This document shows, piece after piece, positions 46,428-58,465 of a DNA stretch of 64,000 nt; positions within the stretch are counted from its first letter, which is position 1; each line of letters opens with the position of its first letter. The stretch spans positions 7,314,367-7,378,366 of the forward strand of contig JACGWO010000012.1 of NCBI GenBank assembly GCA_034509735.1. The letters are read 5' to 3'. A program made the translations under genes and the position numbers. The notes beneath the pieces were generated by a model. That model was not told the DNA's origin. It was given only the letters and a program-made list of their open reading frames with translations, and searched no databases. This DNA comes from Sesamum alatum (Eukaryota > Streptophyta > Magnoliopsida > Lamiales > Pedaliaceae).

Positions 46428-47322
46428 ATGGATCCTGTTAAAACTAGTGTTTCTTACTGCTGTGTTTGGAAGGGGGGTCGAGTTTTGTACGCTTATAATA
46501 ATAATAATAATAATAATAGTGGGATTGAGGACTTGGCTGCATTGTGCTTGGAGAGAACTCCTCCTTATCACCGATGGTATTTTCAAACCACGGGTAAAAC
46601 AACTTTTGGGTTTCTGATGGACGACGGGTACGTCTATTTTGCCATTGTGATCAAAATGGACAGCCTTTGTTTTTTTCGGTTCGAGACTCTCGAAGAGGTT
46701 GATGAGTGTTGGCAACTCACAAGTTCTCGGCTTCCTTGAGAAATTGAGGGATCAATTCAGGATGGTTGGTAAAAGGGGCTCTACCTCTACCTCTACCACA
46801 ACTCTCAACTCACTCTGTTTCCAAGAACAATTGCTTCCTGCTGTCACTCGCTTGGTTGAGCGTCTCTCACTCTCAGGGACTTCCAGAGACTGGCCTGCAC
46901 AGATTGCTTTACCATATCAAGGAGAGCTCTCTCCTTCCCCATGTAATAATAATGCCAACGGCCACATTCAAAGTGCTTCTTCAACGAAAGCCCCACTGCT
47001 GGGAAAGCCTAGCAAACAAGAGAAGAAGAAAATGAAGGATCATGTAATTGCTGTGAGAGATATTGAAATGGAGGAGCACAGGAGATCGACGGATAGAGGT
47101 GTGAAGATTGACCCAGGACTGCTCAATTCCAGCACCCAAGGAACATCTTCTTCTCCAATGCGGAAGGAATTTAGTTCAACAAGGATTAAGTCTAGCTCTC
47201 AAAATCTGCAAAGGAAGTGGTGTCGCCAAGTACGGATTGTTCTTGCCATTGATGCCGCAGTCTGCCTTGTTCTATTCATAATTTGGTTCATTATATGCCA
47301 TGGCACGGAGTGCATTCGCTGA
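46428..47322 (+). pseudogene. phytolongin (longin-domain, SNARE-less VAMP relative), frameshifted
   Basis: Phytolongins are plant longins in which the SNARE coil is replaced by a different region before a C-terminal membrane anchor; they act in the secretory pathway. From the ATG at 46428 the longin domain reads SVSYCCVWKGGRVLYAY, an Asn run, IEDLAALCLERTPPYHRWYF, FGFLMDDGYVYFAI. Then follow 51 extra bases (46647-46697, 17 codons in frame, bounded by GT and AG) and VDE. At about 46706 the frame slips by two bases, and the expected continuation VGNSQVLGFLEKLRDQF is read in another frame through DIEMEEHRRSTDRG to the membrane helix (IVLAIDAAVCLVLFIIWFII) and the stop at 47320. Removing the 51 bases as an intron does not repair the frame. 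The first frame alone ends at 46739. Confidence 0.75.
46494..46519 (+). repeat. (AAT)n microsatellite inside the phytolongin longin domain
   Basis: Eight or so AAT units encode a run of seven Asn between LYAY and SGIEDLAAL. Its length would be expected to vary between individuals. Confidence 0.85.
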
Positions 47323-48169
47323 AAACTCCTTTACCACCTAAACTGAGGAGCCTCTTATTCTGAAATTTTATCAAGTGTTCCAAGGAAATTCTATTCTGAA
47401 ATAGAAGGTGCACTTGAAAGGTCGTTGATGCATCCTCATTAACAAATTCTATTCTACTGTGTTTCCATCCAAATCTTAGTCAACAAGCATGGAAGTCAGA
47501 TCATTTTAAGAGTGTTTGCAGTCATGGTGATTGGTTTGTTACAATAGCTGGCATGCTATTGGGAGCTTATTGTGCACATTGTAAATATCTGTAAATCCCT
47601 CCTTCCTGATTGCTTTTACTGGATGTTTGCAAACTGAAATCAGATCCTGCTGCATTTCCTTCTGAATCTTTTTCACACTTACATTCTGTGTGAAAGGGGG
47701 GGCCTGCGGAACCTATTCCTCTGTTACAGGATATTCTTTCTTCTCCCCAAAACAATGGCATCTCACATGCACGCGGAATTCCAGAATCCAGATCCTACCT
47801 ACTTATATACCAACCTAAAATCTATTTTCCCCAAGTCAGTCAATTTATGATGTTTATGCTAAATAGCACTGGGATTTGGGCAAACAAAACCCCTAAAAAG
47901 CACCCCTTATCCATGATTGCTGATTGTAGAAAGACATCAAAGTAGTCATAAACCACACTAGATGGATTTAAAGTGCAATTACTGCAAAAGGAATTTATAG
48001 ATTTTAGAAACAGCAACGTCAGACTCCGACTGCAATGAGTTCATTAGAAATTCAACCCTAGGAGAAATTGGTAGCAAAGGAACTACATCATTTGCGCCAA
48101 AGGAGTGACAACATTAATTAACAAAAGAGATGTCCTTCCATTGATAGACAAAGAGTATGCACAGAAAGC
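47323..48169. other. convergent 3' regions, no gene
   Basis: 3' UTRs of the phytolongin (+) and WHY2 (-) genes face each other here. No further gene is seen. Confidence 0.5.
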
Positions 48170-50852
48170 TCATCTATCCCACTCAGAGCTCTGAAGTTCA
48201 TGAACTGCCTTAGCTGAACTTTGATTGCCGCCATGCGGGAGCTGATTGGTATATTGGTCCCAACCCATGATGTGAGGCAAAGCAAACTGCAACCACAACA
48301 CAGAAAATGGAAATGATTAATCAGATATGACTTGGCCAAAGGAAATGAGTATCCATCATCGCAAAACTCAGCACAACAGAAATAATTTGTCACATGACAT
48401 GATCTCTTCTCTTTCAGGACACACAACAGGCAAGCAAATGAAATAGAATTTGCAACTGACAAATGAACTATAGGAAGCATCTGAGCATAACACATGGTAT
48501 TTCGCTGCAGTGAGCAGGCATTCCCAATTTCTCTGCAACAATTACACACATGGAGGCCCCTTACTATCTGACTTCCACCAATAACATTCCTTTCCCCCAC
48601 AAATTCTCATCCTCCTCTATATTCCATACTTCTATTCGTGGTTTCTCTACAATGGAATCAAGTCAACATTTAATGGATGGCAAACATTCTGCAACAGCAA
48701 ACCAATGACTATAACTATATTAATTATCTCATGGGATTTTTTTCTTTTGATCATATAAGAAGGGAAGAGCAGAAATTCAACTTTTTCTTTTCCTTGTCAG
48801 AAGCAGAAATTAACTTTGTTTAGTGCTGAGGAGAGAGAATACTCTAGATGCTGGGTACATATGCCAATAATCTACTAACCATCAGGAATGCAACAATATA
48901 GTTTTTGCAATTTATCCTCAAGACAAGTTCTTCAACTACCGATCATGAAAAAAGAATTAAAGAAACCATAATCGTAGATAAAAGCGTACAGTGAAAGCTG
49001 TTCGCATGACTGCAAATTCGGCAGAAGTGACAGGAACAACAAACCGATCGTTTGTTTTCAGGATATTGTTGACAACACCTACAAAGCAAAAACGTGTCCA
49101 ATGTTAAGAATCAATTAGGGTAACCTAGGGTACTTCATTGAAAATTCAATTATAAGTACAAAAGACAGGGGTCTAATCACTAATACGAAATTTTATTTAG
49201 TCATTTCCATTTGGTGAGAGATGAACTCTGTTTATTCAAGATAGCTCCTGAGTCCAATACACAATGTTCGTGAAGACAAATATTTGGTTTGATAGTATCT
49301 GCTTAACAAAAAGTTACTTACTCAGAGATATAAAGTAACCACTGCCATCAGCATGTGCTTTAATTGATAAGCTCTTTCTAACTTGACCTGCATTACTGTG
49401 GATTAAAATTCACTTAATTAACAACTTGCACTAAACTATAGTATATCAGGAAAGGATAAGCTCAGAACTTGGGAACAACAGATCCTAAAATATTCAGAAG
49501 GAATCAGACAATACAGAAACAAACAGAAAGTAAACCTTGATAACATTGATGGATCATGGAAGAATTCACATGAATCTTTTGAGGCCAAACTGATCAAGGA
49601 TCCAACCTCTGTTGCTGACAAAGCAAATACCTGCAGTGTGCATAAGAATAGTTAGACAAGCCACAGAACATTCTAGAATTATTAATGTTCAGAAGCATAT
49701 AATCCAGGCAAAGAAAAGCTTATTAATTGCTGACAAATAAGTGAAGAGATTACCTTCCTCTTGTCCCAATCGTATTTCCGCTCACCAATAGCAGGCCAGA
49801 ATGTCAACAAAATGACACCACGACGTTCAACTCTGTAACCTCCAGACTACAAACGTGGGGTGGGAAAACAAAGCTGTTAGCTTCAGAGGGGAAAAGGGAA
49901 CTCTTCTGTGGTGATAATAACTATACTTTTGTCATTTATATCATACTTCCAATTTTCTAAAAGTTGGAAGACGAGGATCAGCAGATAGCGCAGCTTTGCC
50001 CTTGTAAATTGAATAAGGTGCAAATATTTTCACTGCAGAATTTCCGTAAGACACAAAAGAGCAGAATCATCAGAAAGACAAATTCACTTTAGGCCGGGGT
50101 AAGGTGGAAATTAAATGATGGAACAATCTGATACCATCACGAGCAAAACTTTGCATAGCAGAAGACATCCTAGTCTGGGTGGTAATGGCACGCAATAATT
50201 TAAAGTCACCAGTAGTTTCTCCGAACAGACTCTTCCGGGACAATGGTTCCCTGTTGCACACAGGAGAAGAACAACAGGCATCAAGAAGCATTTAAGTTGT
50301 GAAACTGAATACCTTAAACAATCATAATTTGCAAATACAGACTAGGAAAGAATATGTTTTCCCTCTTGAAGACGTAAAAGACTAAGGAAAAAGCAAAAAC
50401 TCTATAGTGTTAGACATGTCACTATTTTCAGAAACAACTAAGGCCTGTGGTTTGAAGGTATGTCTATCACTGCTCTGCCACCGCTATGCAAATAGATAGC
50501 CCACTTGAGTTTAGAAATTCACTCAAAAATAAAATCTTGTATCTGAAAAGGAAACCCTTTATTCAAATTTCAAACCATAAACCCCGAACCTGGAACCCAT
50601 ACAGTCGATGTAAGCTTAAGCTAGGAAATAAATCAAACACCTAATGAAATATATGGCATAAACATAGGCCTGAAAATATGGGGTTCCCACAGGATATTGC
50701 GACTGAACATATTTCCAAAAAGAAGAAAAATGGAAAAAAAAAAAAAAAAAAAGGAACAGTAGAGCAGGGTTTTAAGTGGGGCGAGACAGAGGGAAGAAAT
50801 AGAAAAGGGTTTACCTTGAGGAGTGCAGAAGCAGCCTCGACAGCTTCAACAT
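48170..50852 (-). CDS. WHY2: Whirly protein, mitochondrial type (WHY2)
   Basis: Eight exons on the minus strand join in phase: 50852-50815, 50250-50135, 50032-49947, 49846-49754, 49630-49536, 49395-49322, 49078-48990 and 48286-48170, giving about 235 residues. Whirly proteins are plant single-stranded DNA-binding proteins; WHY2 protects mitochondrial DNA from error-prone repair. The N-terminus [20 protein letters not shown] is basic, rich in Leu, Ser and Arg and free of acidic residues before Glu14, a mitochondrial presequence. The Whirly domain contains the DNA-binding signature KGKAALS after [88 protein letters not shown] and [12 protein letters not shown]. These choices match WHY2 rather than plastid WHY1/WHY3. 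The C-terminal tail is short and Ser/Gln-rich. Confidence 0.93.
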
Positions 50853-51002
50853 GGCGACCACAGACAGGCTTTGCTCGCAGCTTCCGCCGATAAAGAAGGG
50901 TGAATGTGTGTCCAACTCCAACGAGGCTGCCCTTTATGCGAGAAAAAATTACGCCAGCCCGCTCATTTTTCTTTTTTTTTCATCTCTTTCGAAGCGCACA
51001 AA

Positions 51003-51118
51003 TTAATTAATTAATTAATTATGAATTATTGAGGTGAATTTTCACTTTTGGTCCCTCATAAATTAAGAAATTATTAATTATTGAGGTGAAATTTTCACTT
51101 TTGATCCCTTAAGGATGA
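51003..51118. repeat. (AATT)n and an imperfect tandem duplication
   Basis: Five to six TTAA/AATT units at 51001 are followed by two near-identical units of about 48 bases (AATTATTGAGGTGAA..TTTTCACTTTTG.TCCCT) starting at about 51024 and 51072, just upstream of the WHY2 gene. Confidence 0.7.
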
Positions 51119-51233
51119 CATCAACACCATTTTAGTTCTTCAAATAATAGTAGCCTCTGCTTCCTGATCCTGCTGATGCTTGAAGTCTGTCTCCCACTTC
51201 AATTTCTCACAAAACCTTGCAGCCGCACGCTCT

Positions 51234-51858
51234 ATGCAATTCAAAAACAACCCTTTGAAGGAAGTATCGGATTCCAAACCATGCATTTTTAACTTGTGCG
51301 TCTCCTTCCTTGTGTTTGTTCTGATAACATGCGCCTATGCATTTGTGAGGACCAACAGTTTTGAGGAAGAATAAAAGATGACGACTCAGGTGGCTGGGCT
51401 TCCAAATCCAATATATATACCAGTAAACATGCGCATCAACAGTGTAACCTTGTTTGTGTGAAGTTATAGCGTGCTTTTACATTTCCTCCGAATATATTAA
51501 CTGAACAGGGGCGCACAGTCAATATACGCTCAGGTTGATGCAACTTGTGGTCCGGGACCTGTGTTGGATTCGGAAGCCCGTTGGGGGGAATCGACTTCCG
51601 AATATGATGTAGATGCGTCTGTGTGCTTATTATTCATGCTATATGTTTAATTCTTTCGTAAATTTGGTTGTGTTCCCTGTCTGGAAAGACATCTTGTGTT
51701 CTTTCAGTGATCATGGCTCACCTGAGGGACTGGAGCAGGAGCTTCAAGACTGTACAACTGATCATGCAACAGTTTTCTGCAATCTAGTAGTTGATAATAT
51801 GGACAATAATGTTGAAAGCATAAAAATATTTAGACAATATTATAATAATGTCGCATAA
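51234..51858 (+). pseudogene. possible gene fragment with one membrane helix, unrecognised
   Basis: A short frame 51234-51374 encodes a basic head and one membrane helix (IFNLCVSFLVFVLITCAYAF), as in type II membrane proteins. Further open pieces lie in the same direction: VDATCGPGPVLDSEARWGES at about 51531-51590 and SDHGSPEGLEQELQDCTTDH at about 51706-51765. They have better than random codon character but no splice sites that join them cleanly, and I cannot assign a family. It may be the relic of a Golgi-type enzyme, which is a guess from topology only. Confidence 0.25.
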
Positions 51859-53004
51859 TCCAAGGGGGAGACATCAGTCAGAAATAACATCCAGTCCGGT
51901 CCGGTCGCTAAATTACTTGAACAGAAATGAGCCTCCTCCTTCCTAGTTTACAATTACAAACCATAACACTAAATAGAAAGAGCATCAAGTAGTTCCGGTA
52001 CTTGCAACATAAAAAGTGTTTCTTGGAGAGACAGAGAGATGGGCGCGAAGATGAAGACGACCAGAGTCCTAACCATGGTTGATGTGTTAATTTAGAAGAA
52101 CCCCGAGAGAGCAAAAATATCCCAAGGTAACTTCCGATGCATTGAAACTCCAAAACCATTTTGTGGAGCTTCTAACTAAAAAAGCTAAATCCCTAAACGA
52201 AAAACTCCTACGCCATTCTCGTGTTGCAGGCCTTAAACTCCCAAAGTTTGGCCCACGATTGAATATTATACATAAAACAAAAACAGGAAGCATTAAGATC
52301 ATCTCCCTTTCCCTAAGAAGAGATGATCCATTCCTTAACTACACACAGTTTTAGAAGTGATCACAAATTGCAAACAAGAAAATATCTATTACTAGTCAGA
52401 GTTTTTAAAATCCTGAGACTAGGGTACGTACGTTATCATAAACAAAATCTGGGGCATCCCCTGCCCTGATTTCCTCATCTACAACTGTCATCTACAATTT
52501 TGAAAGGATTAGCCATTTCAAGACCAATATTTTGAAAATGGAAGACTGACAAAATATACTAGATTTGATAAACATGAAAAAAAAAAAGATTGTTTGATTT
52601 GCCTTTCAAGGGCAGAATTGCAAAATGATGTTGTCTTTCTCAGCCTTTCCAGGGCTGAAGAGACAAATTTTATGACAACCAACTTTGCCTTGTTAAGTGA
52701 GGCTTGAGTTGGGGGACGAGATGCACATATGCATGCAAATTCCATTCTCTAGTAGGAACCTTTCCCACAAAGAGATTTGATGAAATAGAGATGGGTCCAA
52801 AACTTTGGACATAACCCCTACGAGGGGCTCTCCCATGTGTGGATACGGCCAAATGCCACAGGCATGGGCCTGGAGCGAGGGAAGAAAGAGAGAGAGACTG
52901 CTATAGAAGTAGAAAGAGAACCATGGTTAGGCCAAAGGTACGCACGCAGTAGATGAAGTGAATAATAGGAAGAATGAATCTCCATCATAATTGTCATGAG
53001 TCTC
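51859..53004 (-). other. intergenic and 3' UTR of the RRM gene
   Basis: No conserved coding sequence. The right part (about 52700-53004) is probably the 3' UTR of the minus-strand RRM gene. A purine-rich AGAGAGAGAGACT lies near 52886. Confidence 0.4.
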
Positions 53005-53544
53005 TCAACGATGAGGTATTGGTATCGGTGCATGGAGAGTCATGGTTACGCCTGCGGCACAGCAAAGCAAACTGTCAAAGATATTAGTACCCCTGGGGTA
53101 GCACATGTTGCAACTCTGCAGCACGGGATAGACGTAATTAAGAAACAAAGGTGTTGTAATAGAGACACAAACCTGATTGAAGTGGAGTTGGGGAGGCAAG
53201 AGATACAGGGGTGCCATAATGTGGGGGGTAAATGGCAGTTGAGTTGATTGCTGAATACTGGAAGAGGTGGTGGGGATACTGAATGCCGGCATAACCCTGG
53301 CTGGCAGAGTATGCTGCCGCTCCGCCCGTGCCCTCACTGCTCAGGTTCAGATAAGGGTAGTAAGCAGCAGCAGCAGCAGTACCTGAGAGCAGTCCACTAG
53401 TACTCCCAGTTCCATACAGTGGATACTGTGCGCTGCCTCCTCCATACAAACCGTAGTAGCTCTAAACAAAGAACATATGATAGTTTTATATATTTCTTTT
53501 GTTACAATTCTTGCACGTAGCTATTTATGCCTAAGGCAGCTTGT

Positions 53545-53590
<46 letters not shown>

Positions 53591-55865
53591 CATAGCTAAT
53601 CAAAGTTTCAAATAATGTATTAGTCTTGAGCTAATTAAGTTTCCTCTTTCCATATATAGTAGCTAAACATAAGGAATATATAGCTTACAACTCACAAAAT
53701 AATATTCCAATTGTCTTTTTATTGTTTTTATTTAGCAAATTACCCGGGTCGGCCGGGAATTTTTCCTCAACCCTCGTCTACAAGAATTTATTAGATGAAC
53801 TGAAAGTGTGAATATATATAAGGCACGCGCATGAGAGGGAGTATTCATTTTTGCAAAGTGAAAATTAATTATTGGGAAATGTGTTTGTTGTTGTCTCATT
53901 TCATTAATCAATCATCATATTCAGAATGTGGTGGGTTGAAATTTTTGCTTCATCTGTATGTTTCAAAGCACATTTCAGCTCAAAATATTGAACCGTTCCA
54001 ACAAAATTAATCATACGAAATTCTCATACCTTGTTATAATTTTATTAATATTATTTTTCTCGAGATTTATATGTTCTTTATATATAAGCCTCGATTTTTA
54101 TTTTTTTTTTGGAAATGAAAATTCTCGTTTAAAATAACAATGTTGGTGTAGTTGCGAACTAGATCTGAACCACGATTTTCATCAGGAACACTTAAAGCAG
54201 CATAATAATTTTGCTTTTCAAGACGCTAAATTATTTTCACTTATATTTGCTATTTGATTTAAAACTGTGTATCCATTCAAATGAGATTATTCCCTGTGCG
54301 CAGGGTGGGTACGTGAAAGTAAGAAAAGATTCCCAGCCGATCGAGTAAATATGGTCAGAAATAAATAAACACACACATATACATATATACTAGTCGTTGT
54401 CACACGCAATCCCGCGAGCATATAAAAAGAATTGTTGTGTGAGATGAAAAAAAAAATTGCGGGGTGAGAAAATAAGAAAGAAAGAAGTTTGTGGAAAAAA
54501 ATGTAGAGTGAGATGAGAAAAACGTGGAAATGTGGGTTCAAAGAAAAAAAAAATAATTGTGAAATTATTATAAAAATATCAAAATGACTATTTTGTCCAA
54601 TTTGTTTTAAGGAAAGAATTAAATTAATTGGTAAATTTGGGTATTCAAAAGTTGGTACAACAAAAGATTTTCTTTTATAATAGTATACGGCTAAATTGCT
54701 TTTTTGGTCCCATGGAAGGAGTAGTGCCCTTTTTGGTCTCATGATTTACGGAATTTCGTTTTTAGTCCCAAAATTATTAAAAAGTTTGCAAAGTTAGTTC
54801 CAAAAGACATTTTCCGTTAAGTTTTAACGGCAAGTGGACGAAATCCGTTAATCCTTGATTCTTAAATTGCTTTTTTGGTCCCACAATTTACGAAAAAAAA
54901 ATTGGTACCAAAATTGTTAAAAAAATTACAAAGTTAGTCCAAAACTTCAATTTTGTAATTTTTGTCATTAATCAATAAATTGATGCACGATTTTAAATCA
55001 ACAATCAATCTTTTATTCAATCATTATCAAAATAGGCTAATAATTATTTATATTCATTATAATATAAATTATTATTTATGTTTATATTTATATTACATAT
55101 AAACAAATAACAATGTACGAGCCATAACTATAAAACAAAAAGAGATAAAAGAAAATTGCATTGCATGTAGAAATTATTGTTATGTTATTGAGAAATTCAT
55201 TTTCACAACAATTGTTATGTGATCGAGTAACAAATATTCGTATGTGATTTGAAACTACTCGATTTTTGGAAGTTTTTTACCGGGCTTGTAATTAGAAATA
55301 AAAAATAAAATGACCAACACATGATATGTTGTATTTTATTAATTTTTTTATTTTATAGTTATAGGTGGTACATTGTTGTTTGTTTGTCTAATTAAATATA
55401 AATAATAATTTATATAATAAATCACAAATTATATTATAAAAATATAAAAAATAAATTATTAGTCTATTCAATAGTGATTGAATAAAAGTGATTGTTGATA
55501 TAATAAAATAATTCGTATGTTGTGTGCATTAATTTATTTATTAATGTCGAAAAATTAACGAAAATGAAATTTTGGGACTCACTTTGCAAATTTTTTAACA
55601 ATGTTGGTACCAAAAAGAAATTTTCGTAAATTGTGGGACCATAAAAGCAAACTCCAATTCTTTGTGGGACCGAAAAAGCAATTTAACAATTGGAAATTAA
55701 CGGATTCTGTCCACTTGTCATTAAAACTTAACGTAAAATGTCTTTTCAGACTAACTTTGCAAACTTTTTAATAGTTCTGGGACTAAAAATGAAATCCCAT
55801 AAATCATGGGATCAAAAAGGGCACTACCTTTTTTTATGGGACCAAAAAAGCAATTTAGCCAATAG

Positions 55866-55916
<51 letters not shown>

Positions 55917-58201
55917 TAAAATTGAATAAGTGGCATAAGAGATTAATTAATAATGAAATTTTGATTAAGTTTCTAATTAGATCTCGATGAGGTGTAGTAA
56001 TTAATAAATAGGTAATATATATGTGTAAAGGGAAAGGAAAAGGGGTGAAGTGGGAGAGGCATTATTGATTAAGCAATTAGAAAAGAAATTAAAGAGATGA
56101 GTAGTTGTGTACAAACCGTAGGGTAAGCATATTCGGGCGAGTATGGAGAGTACCTGAAAAATCAGAGGGTTTTACAAAGGAAAATAAGACACCATCAGCA
56201 TATATATATATATATATATATATCTCATCAATATTTATTTTCTAAATTACGTACAAACCAAAATGAGTTGTGAAAATTATAACACAATGTCACTGCAATC
56301 TGCATGCACAACACAACAAATATGTACGTGTGTGCGCTCTTTGATACATATATACATGGGCTTGACAAGATATATATATATATATAATATATATATACCA
56401 AAGCAGTACTGTAGGTAGATAGAATGCAACGCGCAGGTGGTCCATTACAATTAGTACGTATTATTAATGGGTCCAATGCACAACATATGTAATAATGCAT
56501 GCGCAAGGCAAAGTGTATTCCATAAGATACAGTTATCAACTATATATATTTATATATTATACATACATAATTGGTAATTTGGCATGTGGTTTATGTATGT
56601 ATATGTATGTGTGTGTGTGGGGGGGGGGGGGAGAGAGAGAGAGAGAGAGAAAATGAGGATGAGCATGCGAGGGCCGAGGAAGAAGATGATGAAGGGTGGT
56701 GGGGAAACCCTGATCAAAATTAATTAGTGACATAAGAAGGCAATGGAGTGAGTACTGAGCACTGGGCATGCATATATATATATATATATATATTATATAA
56801 TAAAAATTAAGCATGCGTGAATATATAGTACATACATATATGTAGAGAACCTAGGTATATATTGGGTGATGAATGAATGGAATTGATGAAATTATTGGGC
56901 AATGCCATGTGAGTTAGTGGGGTGGGGAAGGGCACGTGCAGGTGCAGGTGCAGGTGCAGGTGAGTGGCGTAAATTAATATGAATTGGAGAGAAGAAGGTA
57001 GTATAGTATATAAATATGAATAGTACGTAGGTGATAGGTGCGCGGAACATTTTACATACCCAGCATAGAGATTGTACGGAATGCCTTGTTGAATGGAGTA
57101 ATGAGGGAAGGCTGATGCAAAACCACCAGCTGCCGCTGCTGCCTGAAATCCACCTCCACCTCCCTGATGAAATCCTCCACCTATCACCCTTACGTTCCTC
57201 CCCCCACCTCCTCCTCCTCCTCCTCCTGAATTATTTTTCATTTTCACCACATTAATTACAATTCATTCATTCTACGCTAAATTATATATAGATAGATGCA
57301 TGGATCCATCTATATATTCATTTCTTAGTTAATAATATATAAATATACATAATAATATTCATGTATATATGCAGTGATATATAATAAAAAGCAGGGTGGC
57401 ACGGTGTCATAATAGGTAGGTAGCTAGGTTTTCCATTTTTATTGAATAGTAGAGGAAGAGGTAGTCGTCGACAGCCAGCCACTCATTATTACTAGCAAGG
57501 AAAGGAAAGGAAAGGAAACTCCCAAAGCAAAAGCAAGAAAAATATACCACACAACCCCAAAAAGCAAAAGAAGACCATGAGCTGTCATGCTTTACTAAAT
57601 CACACACACATATATATATATATATGTATATCCTATATCCTATCTCATCATCATCATGCGCTAGCTGTGTCCAACAACTAACTATACCCACACTTGACTT
57701 AAGACTTGAGACTTGACACTATTCCTCCTCATCCTCATCTCCATTAACTAACCCAACAACAATTTGTTGGATAATACCTAATTAAATTAACGTGGGTGCA
57801 GGTAGGTATGTGCCGGCGGCCCTCAGATCCTCTATTATCAACATTCCTTAATTTTGTATACCCAGCTACTCATTCATTAATTGCTACCAAAAATATATAA
57901 ATTAGAATAAAAAAGGGCTTAATTACGAGTTGGCATGAATTAGGGAGGGTAGATCATTTCATGCATAAATAACCACTTTGGATGCATTCATTGTATCTGA
58001 AAAATAGAAGATAAATTAATAATTACCATGCTTTGGGGTAGAAGGCTTAGATCTCTGAACACCCAAAGATGCAAGATTGCAATTAGCCCTCCTTCCATCG
58101 ATCACAGGAGTAGCATCAACACAAGCTCTCATGGCCGCATCAGCTTCTCGAAAAGTCACCTGATCATCATCATCATCGTCATCATCATGTATTACATGCT
58201 C

Positions 58202-58237
<36 letters not shown>

Positions 58238-58465
58238 ACAATTAAGAAACAAATATTGTTTATAAGAAGTGGAGAGAAGTCATACAAATCCATAGCCTTT
58301 AGATCTTCCAGTAGTCTTGTCTGTGATGACCACTGCCTCCAAGATTTCACCAAACTGCTCAAAGTACTTCTTCATGGTGTCCTTTTGAGTCTCCCATGCC
58401 AGACCACCAACAAATACCTTTGTGTAAGTTGTGTCCCCGAACTGTCCTGCACCTGTGTTCGTCAT
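53005..58465 (-). CDS. RRM RNA-binding protein, ARP1 / RBM24-38-like
   Basis: Six exons on the minus strand join in phase: 58465-58286, 58159-58027, 57225-57060, 56153-56117, 53461-53173 and 53051-53005, giving about 283 residues. One N-terminal RRM (about residues 12-90) has RNP2 [10 protein letters not shown] and RNP1 [11 protein letters not shown], the latter split by intron 1, followed by [13 protein letters not shown]. The rest is low complexity: a poly-Gly run (GGGGGGGG), poly-Ala ([18 protein letters not shown]) and Tyr/Gly/Ser-rich sequence ([27 protein letters not shown]), ending APIPIPHR. The layout is that of plant ARP1-type proteins, related to animal RBM24/38, which bind mRNA; ARP1 in Arabidopsis is linked to abscisic acid response. 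Introns are long and full of microsatellites. The 2.65 kb intron 4 contains a Mutator-type element. The ATG at 58465 is the first in-frame ATG. Confidence 0.88.
53547..53588. repeat. (GA)n microsatellite
   Basis: About 21 GA units within intron 4 of the RRM gene, close to its 3' splice site. Confidence 0.95.
54679..55869. mobile_element. non-autonomous Mutator-type element with long TIRs and 9-base target duplication
   Basis: The element (54688-55860) is flanked by identical 9-base copies AATAGTATA at 54679-54687 and 55861-55869, the size typical of Mutator-like elements. Both ends read GGCTAAATTGCTTTTTTGGT inwards (the left has one extra C), and the inverted arms extend about 300 bases each (for example AAAGTTTGCAAAGTTAG and AAGTGGAC.GAATCCGTTAAT in both). 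The internal 0.6 kb is AT-rich with no coding potential. The GCTTTTTTGGTCCCA block occurs twice within the left arm (54697 and 54868) and also twice in the right arm, so the arm itself contains a duplication. It sits in intron 4 of the RRM gene. Confidence 0.88.
55866..55912. repeat. (TA)n(GA)n compound microsatellite
   Basis: About nine TA and fourteen GA units directly following the right target duplication of the Mutator-type element. Confidence 0.9.
56201..56222. repeat. (TA)n microsatellite
   Basis: About eleven TA units in intron 3 of the RRM gene. Shorter TA tracts lie near 56370 and 56770. Confidence 0.9.
56608..56651. repeat. (TG)n-G run-(GA)n compound repeat
   Basis: Short TG repeats, about twelve G residues and about ten GA units in intron 3 of the RRM gene. 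Confidence 0.9.
58201..58237. repeat. (TA)n(TG)n microsatellite
   Basis: About twelve TA then five TG units in the first intron of the RRM gene, next to an ATCATC run at 58163-58186. Confidence 0.9.

Noticed and set aside
46362..46715. Minus-strand frame of 117 codons with an Ile run
   Set aside because: It is the complement of the phytolongin (AAT)n and longin exon; the coding evidence is on the plus strand.
53054..53120. Additional RRM-gene exon after a CAG at about 53120
   Set aside because: Reading in from that site meets a stop (GGG TAC TAA). The acceptor GTGCCGCAG at 53052-53053 gives the correct APIPIPHR end.
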